Shown here in pieces: positions 27,741-36,636 of a DNA stretch of 64,000 nucleotides; within the stretch, counting starts at the first letter, position 1; each line of letters starts with the position of its first letter. A program made the position numbers and the translations under genes. The stretch comes from Methanosphaera sp. BMS (lineage in GTDB: Archaea; Methanobacteriota; Methanobacteria; Methanobacteriales; Methanobacteriaceae): the NCBI RefSeq assembly GCF_003268005.1, contig NZ_CP014213.1, forward strand, positions 2,439,501-2,503,500. Direction: 5' to 3'. A model generated the notes under the pieces. The model did no database searches. It was not told where the DNA came from and saw only the letters and a list, made by a program, of their open reading frames with translations.

Positions 27741-28814
27741 ATGAATCTATGGGAGTTTTTTAAATTGAAAGATTTAACAAAAGACATTATTAGGAAAATT
27801 AATGAAATAAAACAACCAATAAAAATCATGCACGTATGTGGATCACATGAACATACCATCATGTACAACGGTATACGCTCAATGTTGCCTCCAGAGGTTG
27901 AAATCGTTGCAGGGCCTGGTTGTCCAGTATGTGTAGTGCCTGCACAGGAAATAGATGAATGTGTGGCATTGGCCGAACAGGGAGTGACTGTTACCATATT
28001 CGGGGACATGCTAAGAGTACCAGGTACAGAAAAGTCATTGGCAGATGCCAAAGCCGAAGGGGCTGATGTAAGAATTGTTTATGGTATCGGTAATGCAGTG
28101 GATTTGGCAAATGAGTTGGACAATGATGTGGTATTTATGTCAGCAGGATTTGAAACGACAGCACCAACAACAGCATCAGAAATGTTGAATAATCCGCCGG
28201 AAAATTTCTCAGTATTATCAAGTCACAGGTTAATTCCTCCTGCATTGGACTTCTTAATACATGATGAAGTAAAACTTGATGCACTGATAGAACCGGGACA
28301 TGTATGTACAATCATAGGTACAAAACCTTTCGAATACCTTTCAACTGAGTATGGAATACCTCAGGCAGTAGCGGGATTCAATCCACTGGATATCTTATAT
28401 TCAATTTATCTTATTCTAAAACAGAAAAAAGAGGGTAATCCTAGAATACAAAATGAATATAAACGCGCAGTACGGGATGAAGGTAATGTCATAGCACAGG
28501 AAGCAATGGAACAAGTATTCAGAGTAACTAGTAAGGAATGGAGAGGTTTTCCAGAAATACCAAATTCGGTATATGACCTCAAGAAAGAATTTGATGACAA
28601 CAATGCAAGAAAATTATATGATATGGATTTGCCTGATTCTGAAAATGTACCTAAAGGATGTATTTGCGGTCCTATATTAAGGGGTATGGCAAGACCGGAG
28701 GATTGTGGCTTGTTCCGTGGAGAATGTAATCCATTACATCCAATAGGTGCATGTATGGTAAGTAAGGAAGGAACATGTAACATTGCATACAGATACTCTA
28801 AAATGGATGATTAA
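27741..28814 (+). CDS. hypD: hydrogenase maturation protein HypD
   Basis: HypD, with HypC, carries the Fe(CN)2CO unit for the NiFe site. The protein has IMHVCGSHEHT, then VAGPGCPVCVVPAQEI with the CN-binding cysteines, MSAGFETTAPT, and the C-terminal cluster region GCICGPILRGMARPEDCGL followed by GACMVSKEGTCNIAY. The long frame opens at ATG 27741, which has no ribosome site; a TTG at 27765 has GGGAG eight to ten bases before it and would begin LKDLTKDIIR, where relatives start. The TTG start is therefore more likely. The pmbA-like gene follows after 11 bp. Confidence 0.95.
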   Translation: MNLWEFFKLKDLTKDIIRKINEIKQPIKIMHVCGSHEHTIMYNGIRSMLPPEVEIVAGPGCPVCVVPAQEIDECVALAEQGVTVTIFGDMLRVPGTEKSLADAKAEGADVRIVYGIGNAVDLANELDNDVVFMSAGFETTAPTTASEMLNNPPENFSVLSSHRLIPPALDFLIHDEVKLDALIEPGHVCTIIGTKPFEYLSTEYGIPQAVAGFNPLDILYSIYLILKQKKEGNPRIQNEYKRAVRDEGNVIAQEAMEQVFRVTSKEWRGFPEIPNSVYDLKKEFDDNNARKLYDMDLPDSENVPKGCICGPILRGMARPEDCGLFRGECNPLHPIGACMVSKEGTCNIAYRYSKMDD

Positions 28815-28825
28815 TTCAGGTAGAT

Positions 28826-30139
28826 ATGATGAATATTGATGCAATTATTAATGATTTGGCAAAAAAAGTAGACTGTGCAGAATTATATATTCAGGAAGAG
28901 GAATCAACGGATGTTGAAATATTAAATGACAGTGTAAACACGGCAAAAGAAGAAAGTATAAAAGGTGTGGGAATAAGAGTCATTAATGATAATAAGCAAG
29001 GATTTGCATATACAACAAACCTTGATAAAATAGATGTCACTGCAAATCAAGCAATAATGAATGCTAAATTAAATGCTGCTGATGAAAATCTTGCAATGAT
29101 AGATAATAATCATGAATACAATGAAGTGAAAGGATTATATGATAAAAAACTGGAGAATTTCCAACTGAAGGATGCAATAGACTTTTCAAAAAATCTCATT
29201 GATTTGGTAAAAGAAAAACAATGCAATCCTACCTCTGGGGGAATAGGGGTAGCAAATGGTACAATAACAATTGCAAATTCAAATGGTGTTTACGTATCCG
29301 AGTCAACCACATCCTGTGCTGCTTCGATTGAAGTGAATGTGGATGATGGGGATGTTGTATCAAGTGCTTATTACTTTGATGCCAGTCATGGATATGATAT
29401 AGATTCTCAGTTAATCGTGGATAATGCCACATCATTGGCATTAAATTCAAGAAATGCCCAGGCTACCCATACAAGAGATAGTGAAGTAATACTTGACTAC
29501 AATGCTGCAAGAGCACTTCTTTCAACATTCTTTTCAGCATTAAATAGTGAAAATAAGCAAAGAGGAAGGTCCTGCTTCAAGGATAAGTTAAACCAACAGG
29601 TTGCATCTGAACACTTCACATTAATTGATGATGGAACGATACCTGGAGCATTATGCTCTTCAATATGTGATGATGAAGCAACACCTTCTCAAAAAACAAC
29701 CCTGATTGAAGAGGGAATTCTAAAAAGTTTCATATATGACATATATCATGCGAATAAGGATGAAGATGATGTGACTTCAACTGCAAATGCCGTAAGGAGT
29801 GGATATACGTCAGTGCCTTCAATAAGTTTTTCCAATTTAAAACTTGAATTTGATGATTTGAATACCGTAAGTGATATAACTAATGGTGTAATTGTGGATA
29901 GTGTTATGGGGGCACATACTGCTAATCCAATAACCGGTGACTTTTCAGTAGAGGCAAGAAATGCATTTGAAATTAAGAATGGTGAAATAACCACTCCAAT
30001 TAAAAAAGCCATGCTTTCTGGGAATATATTTAAGATTATGGAAGAAGCAACCGCTGCAAGTAATAAGACTCGTCAATTAGGTTCATGTATCATTCCACCA
30101 TTATATGTCAAATCCCTACGGGTAATTGGTAGTATATAA
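28826..30139 (+). CDS. TldD/PmbA family protein (metalloprotease-related)
   Basis: A 437-residue member of the TldD/PmbA (TldE) family. Bacterial TldD/TldE form a heterodimeric protease that trims microcins and CcdA; archaeal roles are unknown. Features include CAELYIQEEESTDVEI, GVGIRVINDNKQGFAYT, the central TSGGIGVANG, IPGALCSSICDDEATPSQKT and a closing GDFSVEARNAFEIKNGE. The HExxxH zinc motif of TldD is not present, so this is the PmbA/TldE-like partner. It follows hypD closely and shares its transcript; two ATGs (28826, 28829) stand in tandem after AGGTAG. Confidence 0.86.
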   Translation: MMNIDAIINDLAKKVDCAELYIQEEESTDVEILNDSVNTAKEESIKGVGIRVINDNKQGFAYTTNLDKIDVTANQAIMNAKLNAADENLAMIDNNHEYNEVKGLYDKKLENFQLKDAIDFSKNLIDLVKEKQCNPTSGGIGVANGTITIANSNGVYVSESTTSCAASIEVNVDDGDVVSSAYYFDASHGYDIDSQLIVDNATSLALNSRNAQATHTRDSEVILDYNAARALLSTFFSALNSENKQRGRSCFKDKLNQQVASEHFTLIDDGTIPGALCSSICDDEATPSQKTTLIEEGILKSFIYDIYHANKDEDDVTSTANAVRSGYTSVPSISFSNLKLEFDDLNTVSDITNGVIVDSVMGAHTANPITGDFSVEARNAFEIKNGEITTPIKKAMLSGNIFKIMEEATAASNKTRQLGSCIIPPLYVKSLRVIGSI

Positions 30140-30464
30140 CTACCATAAAAAACTATTTTTTTTAATTATTAAATGTACTCTTTTAAACGTCAGTACCATT
30201 TAAATTGAAATGGATTAGAGGGTTGTTTTTCAATTTGGACATTTGTCAACTGTTTTTTTCCGGTTATTTTCACAGTTAAACCAATAACATACATGCCTAA
30301 AACATTTCATGAAATAGATTATTTTTATATATTATAAAAAATATACTTAAACATAATAGATAAGATTATTATTCTAAATAAAAATCTAGTAAATATACGA
30401 AATATAATTACTTGAGTTATTTAACTTAATTTTATTATTCAAATTGAACAATTGGAGTATAAAA
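30140..30464. other. intergenic, promoter of the zinc-ribbon gene
   Basis: About 325 bp without a gene. The last 130 bases are extremely AT-rich, with TATA-like stretches near 30320-30345, and lead into an ATTGGAG ribosome site. A T run at 30150-30160 may end the hypD-pmbA transcript. Confidence 0.35.
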
Positions 30465-31625
30465 ATGTTTTGTAAAAAATGTGGGACAGAATTAGGGGAC
30501 AAAGATAACTTTTGTTTTAATTGCGGAACTCCTGTTGAAAAGAAAACCGAGCAAGTAGTTGAAACAGAAAATAAAGTTGAAGAAGCAGTAGTAGAAGATG
30601 AATTCTTGGATTTGGATGAAGAACTTGTAACTGATGATGTTGTTTGGGAAGAAGCACCAATCGAAGAAGTAGTATTGGATGCTGATACTCAACCGGTTGA
30701 AGAAGAATCTTCAGAATCTGAACAGGTTAAAGGTGTAGAAACAGTTGACATTGAAGAAATGGAAACCATTTCTATTGATGATAATTCAGATGAAGAAACA
30801 ATAGTATTGGATGAAGATGAACTATTGGTTGATGATTTAATTACTGATGACGTGGTAGTTGAAGATATAGTATTTGATGATCCATTAGTACTTGATGAAA
30901 GTGAAGAAAAAATTGTTGATGAAACAATTCCTGATGAAGATATTATCATTGATGATGTTGCTGCCGATGAAGAGGTAATAGTTGACAGTGAAGTCAAAGA
31001 AGAAGTTATCACAGAAAAAGTAGCTGATGAAACAATTGAAGAAGTACCTGAAGAAGTACCTGAAGAAGTACCTGAAGAAGTACCTGAAGAAGTACCTGAA
31101 GAAGTACCTGAAGAAGTACCTGAAGAAGTACCTGAAGAAGTACCTGAAGAAGTACCTGAAGAAGTACCTGAAGAAGTACCTGAAGAAGAAATTATGGAAG
31201 AAGCATCATTGGAAACAGAGGATGTAATATTAACAGCTCCCGAAACAAAAAAATCTGTAAAATTGGATGAAGATGATTTGGTAGAAGAAAAAAGGGTATT
31301 TGAACCAGCTGAAGAGGAATTTGAGGAAATCATACCAGAAACTCCTGCAGCAGCTGCAGCAGAAAAAACCAAATCTGATTCAAAAATAAAAAGTTCAATT
31401 TCATCAGCATTATCCAGAAAAGAGGAATATGTTGAGGATGACTCATTTGATGAAAAATTAGAATCAAAATTAAATGTTTCCCATGATGAATTAGAAGAAT
31501 TTGATTATGACATACAAGAAAACGTAAACAATTTCACAAGCAAATTAGTTACTGTATTGATTATCCTGTTAATTATAATAATTGCAGTAGTCGTCGGAAC
31601 ATTTTTATATCAAAACTTAATGTAA
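30465..31625 (+). CDS. zinc-ribbon protein with acidic EEVP repeats and C-terminal membrane anchor
   Basis: A 386-residue protein starting at ATG 30465, which has TTGGAG upstream; the earlier ATG at 30444 would place seven residues before the zinc ribbon. MFCKKCGTELGDKDNFCFNC is a double-CxxC zinc ribbon. A long Glu/Asp/Val-rich region follows, including 12 perfect EEVP units (31038-31181). The C-terminus has an amphipathic stretch and a membrane helix (LVTVLIILLIIIIAVVVGTF). The layout suggests a tail-anchored protein with a cytoplasmic acidic arm; partner and role are unknown. The RDD protein at 44180 has a similar acidic arm. Confidence 0.75.
   Translation: MFCKKCGTELGDKDNFCFNCGTPVEKKTEQVVETENKVEEAVVEDEFLDLDEELVTDDVVWEEAPIEEVVLDADTQPVEEESSESEQVKGVETVDIEEMETISIDDNSDEETIVLDEDELLVDDLITDDVVVEDIVFDDPLVLDESEEKIVDETIPDEDIIIDDVAADEEVIVDSEVKEEVITEKVADETIEEVPEEVPEEVPEEVPEEVPEEVPEEVPEEVPEEVPEEVPEEVPEEVPEEEIMEEASLETEDVILTAPETKKSVKLDEDDLVEEKRVFEPAEEEFEEIIPETPAAAAAEKTKSDSKIKSSISSALSRKEEYVEDDSFDEKLESKLNVSHDELEEFDYDIQENVNNFTSKLVTVLIILLIIIIAVVVGTFLYQNLM
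31038..31181 (+). repeat. 12-bp tandem repeat coding for EEVP, 12 units
   Basis: Twelve consecutive identical units of GAAGAAGTACCT, 144 bp in total, inside the zinc-ribbon protein gene. All copies are identical at the DNA level, including silent positions, which points to recent slippage or unequal exchange. Copy number changes keep the frame. Confidence 0.95.
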
Positions 31626-31678
31626 ACATATAAAATCTTCACCTTTTTTTTAAATTTTTTTTTAACACTTAAAATATA

Positions 31679-33346
31679 GTGAGTATCATGGTATTATCAA
31701 CTCAACGTAAAAATATAGCTAGAATGAATGAAATAGCACGCGTTCTTATTAAATATGGATTCAATGTACTTGTAAGTAGACTGGGTTTAAGTTATAATAT
31801 ACTGCTTAGAAATAAGGATATCCATGATGATATGAGTGAGGATACTAATGTACGTATTAGAATGGTACTCCAGGAGTTGGGAACTACATTTATCAAGCTA
31901 GGACAAACATTAAGTACATATCCGAACTTAATCGGTTTCGATCTGGCCGATGAATTATCAAAATTACAGGAAGACAATTCCGTAACAGATTATGAATTGA
32001 TAAAAACCACAATCGAAGAAGAACTTGGTAAACCGGTGGATGAAATATTTGAGGAATTTTCAAAGGAACCTATAGCATCTGCAAGTATTGGACAAGTACA
32101 TACTGCATTTTTAAATAATAAATTAGTTGCAGTTAAAGTTCAGCATTATGGTATAGAAGAGAAGGTAAAGAGTGATTTAAAAATAATGCACGCATTAGCT
32201 GATAGAATCCATAAAAATGTTAGTGCATTGACTCCATATAATATTCCCGGACTTATCGATGTATTTCAAAGGGATATGCATAAGGAATTGGATTATACAT
32301 TTGAAGCTATGAATATGCTTCATTTAGGTTCTTTACTAAAGGATGATGAAGTATATGTTCCTGAAGTATACTCAGATTACACGACAAAAAGAGTACTTAT
32401 CATGGAATATTTGGAGGGTGTAAGCTTAAACAAGGTAATAGCAGCTCCAGATGATGAATATGACAAAGAAAAAATTGCAACTGTAGGTGTGGATTCATTT
32501 ATTAAACAGATATTGGTGCATGGTTTTTTCCATGCCGATCCTCATCCTGGAAATATATTCGTACTTGACGATGATCGTCTGGCATTTGTGGATTTCGGTA
32601 TGGTAGGGCATTTGAATGATGATTTAAAGGGAGACATTGCTAAGCTATTCGTATTTTTATCTCAGCGTGATGCAAGGTTAATTTCCAAACAACTGTTTTA
32701 TATGGGAATTGTAAAGGATGATTCAAACCTTAAAGAGGTTGAGTATGAAATAATTGATATAATGGATCGATATTACGGTATGGAATTCAATGACTTGACC
32801 GCGATAATGCGTGGGATAATGGAGGATGGCTTATTGAAGAAGTATGAAATAGTAATCCCCCGTGATATCATGATGCTTGTAAGGGCATTGAGTATGGTTA
32901 ATGATGTTGGAAAACAGTTATGTCCCGATTTCAACACTACTGATATCATACGGCCATACGCATTAAGGATGGTTGGTCAAAACTTTAAACCCGGAAGATT
33001 GGCTGCCATGACAACTGAAACATATGTTGATATTGAAAATATGGCTAGAAAATTACCAACTTCATTAAACAACATATTTGAAGTATTTGAAAACGGTAAT
33101 GTCAAGTTATCATTGGATTATGATGATTTTCAAATGTTAGTGGGGTTGGTCTCAAGAATAGTTAATGAGATAGTGCTTGCAATTATAATTGCCGCATTGC
33201 TTGTCGGTTCATCATTGATAATGAATACCCAAAGTACCATTAGTTTCTATGGTTATCCAATTCTAGGATTTATTGGATTTTCATTCAGTGCTGTTTTAGG
33301 TATTATACTGGTCATATTAATTCTTATGCGTGGAAATTATCTGTAG
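31679..33346 (+). CDS. ABC1/UbiB (AarF) family atypical kinase
   Basis: A 555-residue protein of the ABC1/ADCK/UbiB family. The KxGQ motif is FIKLGQTLSTYPNLIGFDLADELSKLQEDN without the exact family lettering split over residues about 79-108; then the A-rich loop SASIGQVHTAFL, VAVKVQHYGI with the lysine, the HGFFHADPHPGNIFVLDDDR catalytic and LAFVDFGMVGHL metal motifs. Two membrane helices close the protein (IVLAIIIAALLVGSSLIM, ILGFIGFSFSAVLGIILVIL). In bacteria the family supports quinone synthesis; methanogens here lack ubiquinone, so an isoprenoid-lipid role is a guess. It begins with GTG 31679 or ATG 31688. Confidence 0.88.
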   Translation: MSIMVLSTQRKNIARMNEIARVLIKYGFNVLVSRLGLSYNILLRNKDIHDDMSEDTNVRIRMVLQELGTTFIKLGQTLSTYPNLIGFDLADELSKLQEDNSVTDYELIKTTIEEELGKPVDEIFEEFSKEPIASASIGQVHTAFLNNKLVAVKVQHYGIEEKVKSDLKIMHALADRIHKNVSALTPYNIPGLIDVFQRDMHKELDYTFEAMNMLHLGSLLKDDEVYVPEVYSDYTTKRVLIMEYLEGVSLNKVIAAPDDEYDKEKIATVGVDSFIKQILVHGFFHADPHPGNIFVLDDDRLAFVDFGMVGHLNDDLKGDIAKLFVFLSQRDARLISKQLFYMGIVKDDSNLKEVEYEIIDIMDRYYGMEFNDLTAIMRGIMEDGLLKKYEIVIPRDIMMLVRALSMVNDVGKQLCPDFNTTDIIRPYALRMVGQNFKPGRLAAMTTETYVDIENMARKLPTSLNNIFEVFENGNVKLSLDYDDFQMLVGLVSRIVNEIVLAIIIAALLVGSSLIMNTQSTISFYGYPILGFIGFSFSAVLGIILVILILMRGNYL

Positions 33347-33550
33347 ATGTCTGTTTATAATAACTAATCAGATAACTCATTTTGCTATTTTTTTTGATTA
33401 TGCTTTTGCACTGATTTTTAAACTCTATCCTATTTTTTAAAATAAAGAAATATTTAACAGAATTCTATTTTTTCATTATAATGATACGTATTATATGATA
33501 AATAGTAAAATAAGTAATGATTTAATTAAATTTTAAAAAAAGAGTAATGA

Positions 33551-34201
33551 TTAAAAGAAACTATCTAAGCTTGTTTGTTTTTCATTATTCATAATCTGTT
33601 CTTCAGAATAACCAATAGCTTCCAATATTCGTAGTGTTGCCGGTAAAACTTGATGTTCAATATAATACTCCGGATCGTATTCTTTATTTCCCATCAGTTC
33701 AACAGGTTGAGCACGTCTACTTATGGGTTCATTGCCTTTGGTTATAACATATTGAATAATTGAACCGCTTGTTACTTTTATACCATGCATTCTAAGTTTT
33801 TCAGCAGCAATTACATGCGGTGCTATTTGTTTATAATTTTCTGGTTTTTTAGTAAGCTTAGTATGTATAATAAGATCTGATACATCTACACTACCGCTAT
33901 TAAGACGTTTGATAACATCCTTAACTATCTTTTTAGCCTTGTTAGGTGATGCATCCTTTAAAATAGCCTCTAGAATGTCATGTTGTGTGTTCTTGGCAAC
34001 AGGTGCCCAGTCACGACGAACAAGTTCTAGACCTTTAACAACAATGGTGCCCTCTTCTATAAGAGCATACCTTTTTTTGGTTACGAAGAAACCTCTGTCA
34101 TAATAACCTTCCAGTTCTAACTCCATATCCTCCGGAAGGTTTTGGTTAATGGAGCTAAGAAGCTCCGTTACCTGTTCTTCGATTTTTGCTGGAATACTCA
34201 T
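33551..34201 (-). CDS. polB2: family B DNA polymerase, split small subunit (PolB2)
   Basis: In Methanobacteriales the replicative-type PolB is encoded as two separate genes; this 216-residue protein is the C-terminal thumb part. It opens with SIPAKIEEQVTELLSSINQN, then GFFVTKKRYALI and VVKGLELVRRDWAPVAKNTQ, which in one-piece PolB enzymes follow the palm motif C. The last eight residues QTSLDSFF form a PCNA-binding PIP box. The first residues expected before the split are absent, so it is not a truncated full gene. Its ATG overlaps the stop of rps8e by four bases, tying replication and ribosome genes in one transcript. The large subunit is not in the window. Confidence 0.93.
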   Translation of the reverse strand: MSIPAKIEEQVTELLSSINQNLPEDMELELEGYYDRGFFVTKKRYALIEEGTIVVKGLELVRRDWAPVAKNTQHDILEAILKDASPNKAKKIVKDVIKRLNSGSVDVSDLIIHTKLTKKPENYKQIAPHVIAAEKLRMHGIKVTSGSIIQYVITKGNEPISRRAQPVELMGNKEYDPEYYIEHQVLPATLRILEAIGYSEEQIMNNEKQTSLDSFF

Positions 34202-34578
34202 TCGATTAATACGCCGTTAACTATTCCATTTTGTCCTGGTCTTGAAGTAATTCTTACTTGACCAAGTTCGGTTTCTACAATAGCCCCTTTTGTAACGATG
34301 TTTCTTCTGATAAAGTGGCTGTTTGCACTGTTATCGAGTACAGTTTTAATTTCAACGCTTTTACTGGAGTTATCTTTAGGATCGATTACGTTGATTTTGT
34401 TAGCAACAGTTGCTCTGATTTTTTTACCGTTTCCTCTTACAACTATTTCTTTTTTAACTTCGTCTCCTATTCTTGTTTCTGCTGCTACTCTACCGAATTC
34501 AGCGTTTCTTTTATTTCTGTTTCTTCTGGATCTTGCACCAGTAGGTTTTCTTAATGAACTACCTTGCCAAATTGCCAT
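34198..34578 (-). CDS. rps8e: 30S ribosomal protein S8e
   Basis: A 126-residue archaeal/eukaryotic small-subunit protein. It starts MAIWQGSSLRKPTGARSRRN, the S8e signature, and ends with RRNIVTKGAIVETELGQVRI and TSRPGQNGIVNGVLIE. Length fits archaeal S8e. AGGTGAATAAAC precedes the ATG. It is followed by polB2 with a 4-base overlap. Confidence 0.96.
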   Translation of the reverse strand: MAIWQGSSLRKPTGARSRRNRNKRNAEFGRVAAETRIGDEVKKEIVVRGNGKKIRATVANKINVIDPKDNSSKSVEIKTVLDNSANSHFIRRNIVTKGAIVETELGQVRITSRPGQNGIVNGVLIE

Positions 34579-34849
34579 GTTTATTCACCTCATTTTTTTT
34601 CTTATATTACATGTACATGTTTATTATTTTAAGTTAACTTTTTTGAATGAATAGTATAATTAAATAAACTCGTAATGCTCATATTTTATAAGAAAATTCA
34701 AGAGCATTATTCATCTAATGACTTAATCAGATTAAAAAACAAGTATTAAATACTATACTATTTTTACAATAATACTATAATATATGATGTTACTCATTAT
34801 ATATAATTTTTGCATGTTCAACATCGCGACTCTTTAAAAAATTATGGGA

Positions 34850-35970
34850 GATGGGGTTTTTCAATGATACTTTCTTCATTTAAGTGTATTCTTGCTAATA
34901 TTCCTTTGTTTATTCTATACTTTCTTTTATATTTCTTAGACATTGTTTTGGAGAAAAAATTTCGATTTTATTGTTTGTAGGGGCTATTTTTGGCTCTTTT
35001 GTGTATAATTTAAAGTTTCTGAATTGGTCTCGTAATCTGTTTTTGATGAATGTTTTGATTTATCTTGTATACTCGTTTAATTCTGACATTAATGTAGTTA
35101 GTAGTTCAAATGATTAAGTATAATCATCATTATCGAGTATTTCATATAATTTATATTTTAAATTAGTGTATTTCTGTTTTATGGTGGTTGTATCGTTCGT
35201 ATGTTTTTGATAAGTTTTCTAAATCTCAATAGAAGAAATATTTTACAATAATTTTCCCTTGTTTTCTTGTATTTTTTTTCATTCGTTTTATTTTTCTTCC
35301 AATATATGTATTGATTGTTTTTTTAGTATGAAACACACAGTATTGATGGTTAAATCCTAATTTAGCTATTATTGGCCTGTATTTTTTATCTAAATCGGTA
35401 GTTATGCATTTGACACTTATATTCTTAGCGTATTTTCTTAAGAACACTTCAACATTTTCATGATTATATCTTTTATCAGCTATGATTTAATCTTGGTATA
35501 ACTCATATAATGCAAAACGGTATTTCCATTTTTTCTTCAGTTTAATCCATTGAACATCAAATAATAAATAACCTCTGGAAGCTAACGGAGTATATTTTAA
35601 CTCTTTAGATAATTCTAAAATGTAATTTTCGATTGATTGATGTGATATAACGTGTTTATATCTTCTTTCCATATCTTATTTTGCTTGAAATAAAGTAATG
35701 TCCGTTTCTATAAATTTATTCAGTAGGCCTTCTTTAAAATTATTGGTAAAATTAGCTGATTTATCCACAATTGATGTTAAATCAGCCATAAATGTTCGAC
35801 TACATCTTGCACACTCATATCTTGGTACTTTAACCCTTACATTTTGGATATCATAAAAATGAAGTGTTTTTCCATTCCATTCATGTACATATATTTTTCG
35901 TCTATTACAATAAGGGCATTGACGTTTAATATTCTCTACAATTATCCCCTCATTTGTATATTTGTATAAA
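34850..35970 (-). pseudogene. ISL3/ISNCY-like transposase, several in-frame stops
   Basis: Reading the minus strand from about 35970 gives EGIIVENIKRQCPYCNRRKI, a zinc-binding start, then VRVKVPRYECARCSRTFMAD and a helical region; a stop at 35673 interrupts; the frame goes on with LELSKELKYTPLASRGYLLF, DVQWIKLKKKWKYRFALYEL, a further stop near 35487, and KCITTDLDKKYRPIIAKLGF with VFHTKKTINTYIGRKIKRM. The two long pieces are in the same frame. DVQW and TTDLDKKY are the two Asp positions of the DDE core. The C-terminal part left of 35226 has decayed. No clear terminal repeats were found. Confidence 0.7.
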
Positions 35971-36630
35971 CATTAACAGAGTCCTTATTAAGCAGTGTAA
36001 GAATCTTATTAATTTTAGAATGCATAGATACTAAGTTACCGAAGACTTCACAAATTTGTATTGTCCTGTTGACAATTCACTTATTGTATTTTCTTTCCCT
36101 GAGCTACACATGAAAATATATTGTAAGAATCAATATATACACTTATATGCTCTTGAAATTATTATTAAAATTTAATTCAGGTATTTTATGTCATATTGAA
36201 TTTATATGAAAAATTTTGATTTAAAATAAGCTCTGAAAATCTTTATTTTTGGTAATGGTTATTTTTATTTTTGAAAAATTTTTTTGAAAAATTTAAAGCT
36301 CTCAGAAAGAGTTATTCCTTCAATAAATAATGGTAAATGGCATATATTTTAAGAAAAAACTATTAAAGGATTCACCGGGTATCCATATTAGATAGGAAAA
36401 AGCAGTAATACTTTTTTGCAAAGTACACCCCCTAAATTAATACAACCCCCACAATTTTTTAAAGTCTCATTGTTTATTTTAATAGTTATGTTTATTAATA
36501 ACTTAAGACATAACGTTTGATGTTGTTAATCGATTTAGATGTGAAGATATTTAAATTGATTTATACATTTAACAACAAATTAACTGTTTTAATAATTAAT
36601 TAATCAATAAAAGAATAAAATAGGAGGCTA
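35971..36630. other. intergenic region upstream of the large surface protein
   Basis: About 660 bp with no supported gene. The part to about 36190 probably still belongs to the decayed transposase element. A short C-rich patch with ACACCCCCTAAATT and ACAACCCCCACAA lies at 36422-36455 and is unusual for this AT-rich DNA. The last 60 bases are strongly AT-rich and carry an AGGAGG ribosome site at 36622. Confidence 0.35.
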
Positions 36631-36636
36631 ATATTT

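Noticed and set aside
31038-31181. CRISPR-like array from the regular repeat spacing
   Set aside because: The units are contiguous with no spacers and lie inside a coding region.
31027-31227. KKYL repeat protein in the +1 frame of the repeat region
   Set aside because: Arises only from reading the 12-bp repeat in another frame; no ribosome site and no function expected.
30689-31372. 227-codon minus-strand Ser/Thr-rich frame with GTSS repeats
   Set aside because: It is the complement of the EEVP repeat region and its acidic flanks, not an independent surface protein.
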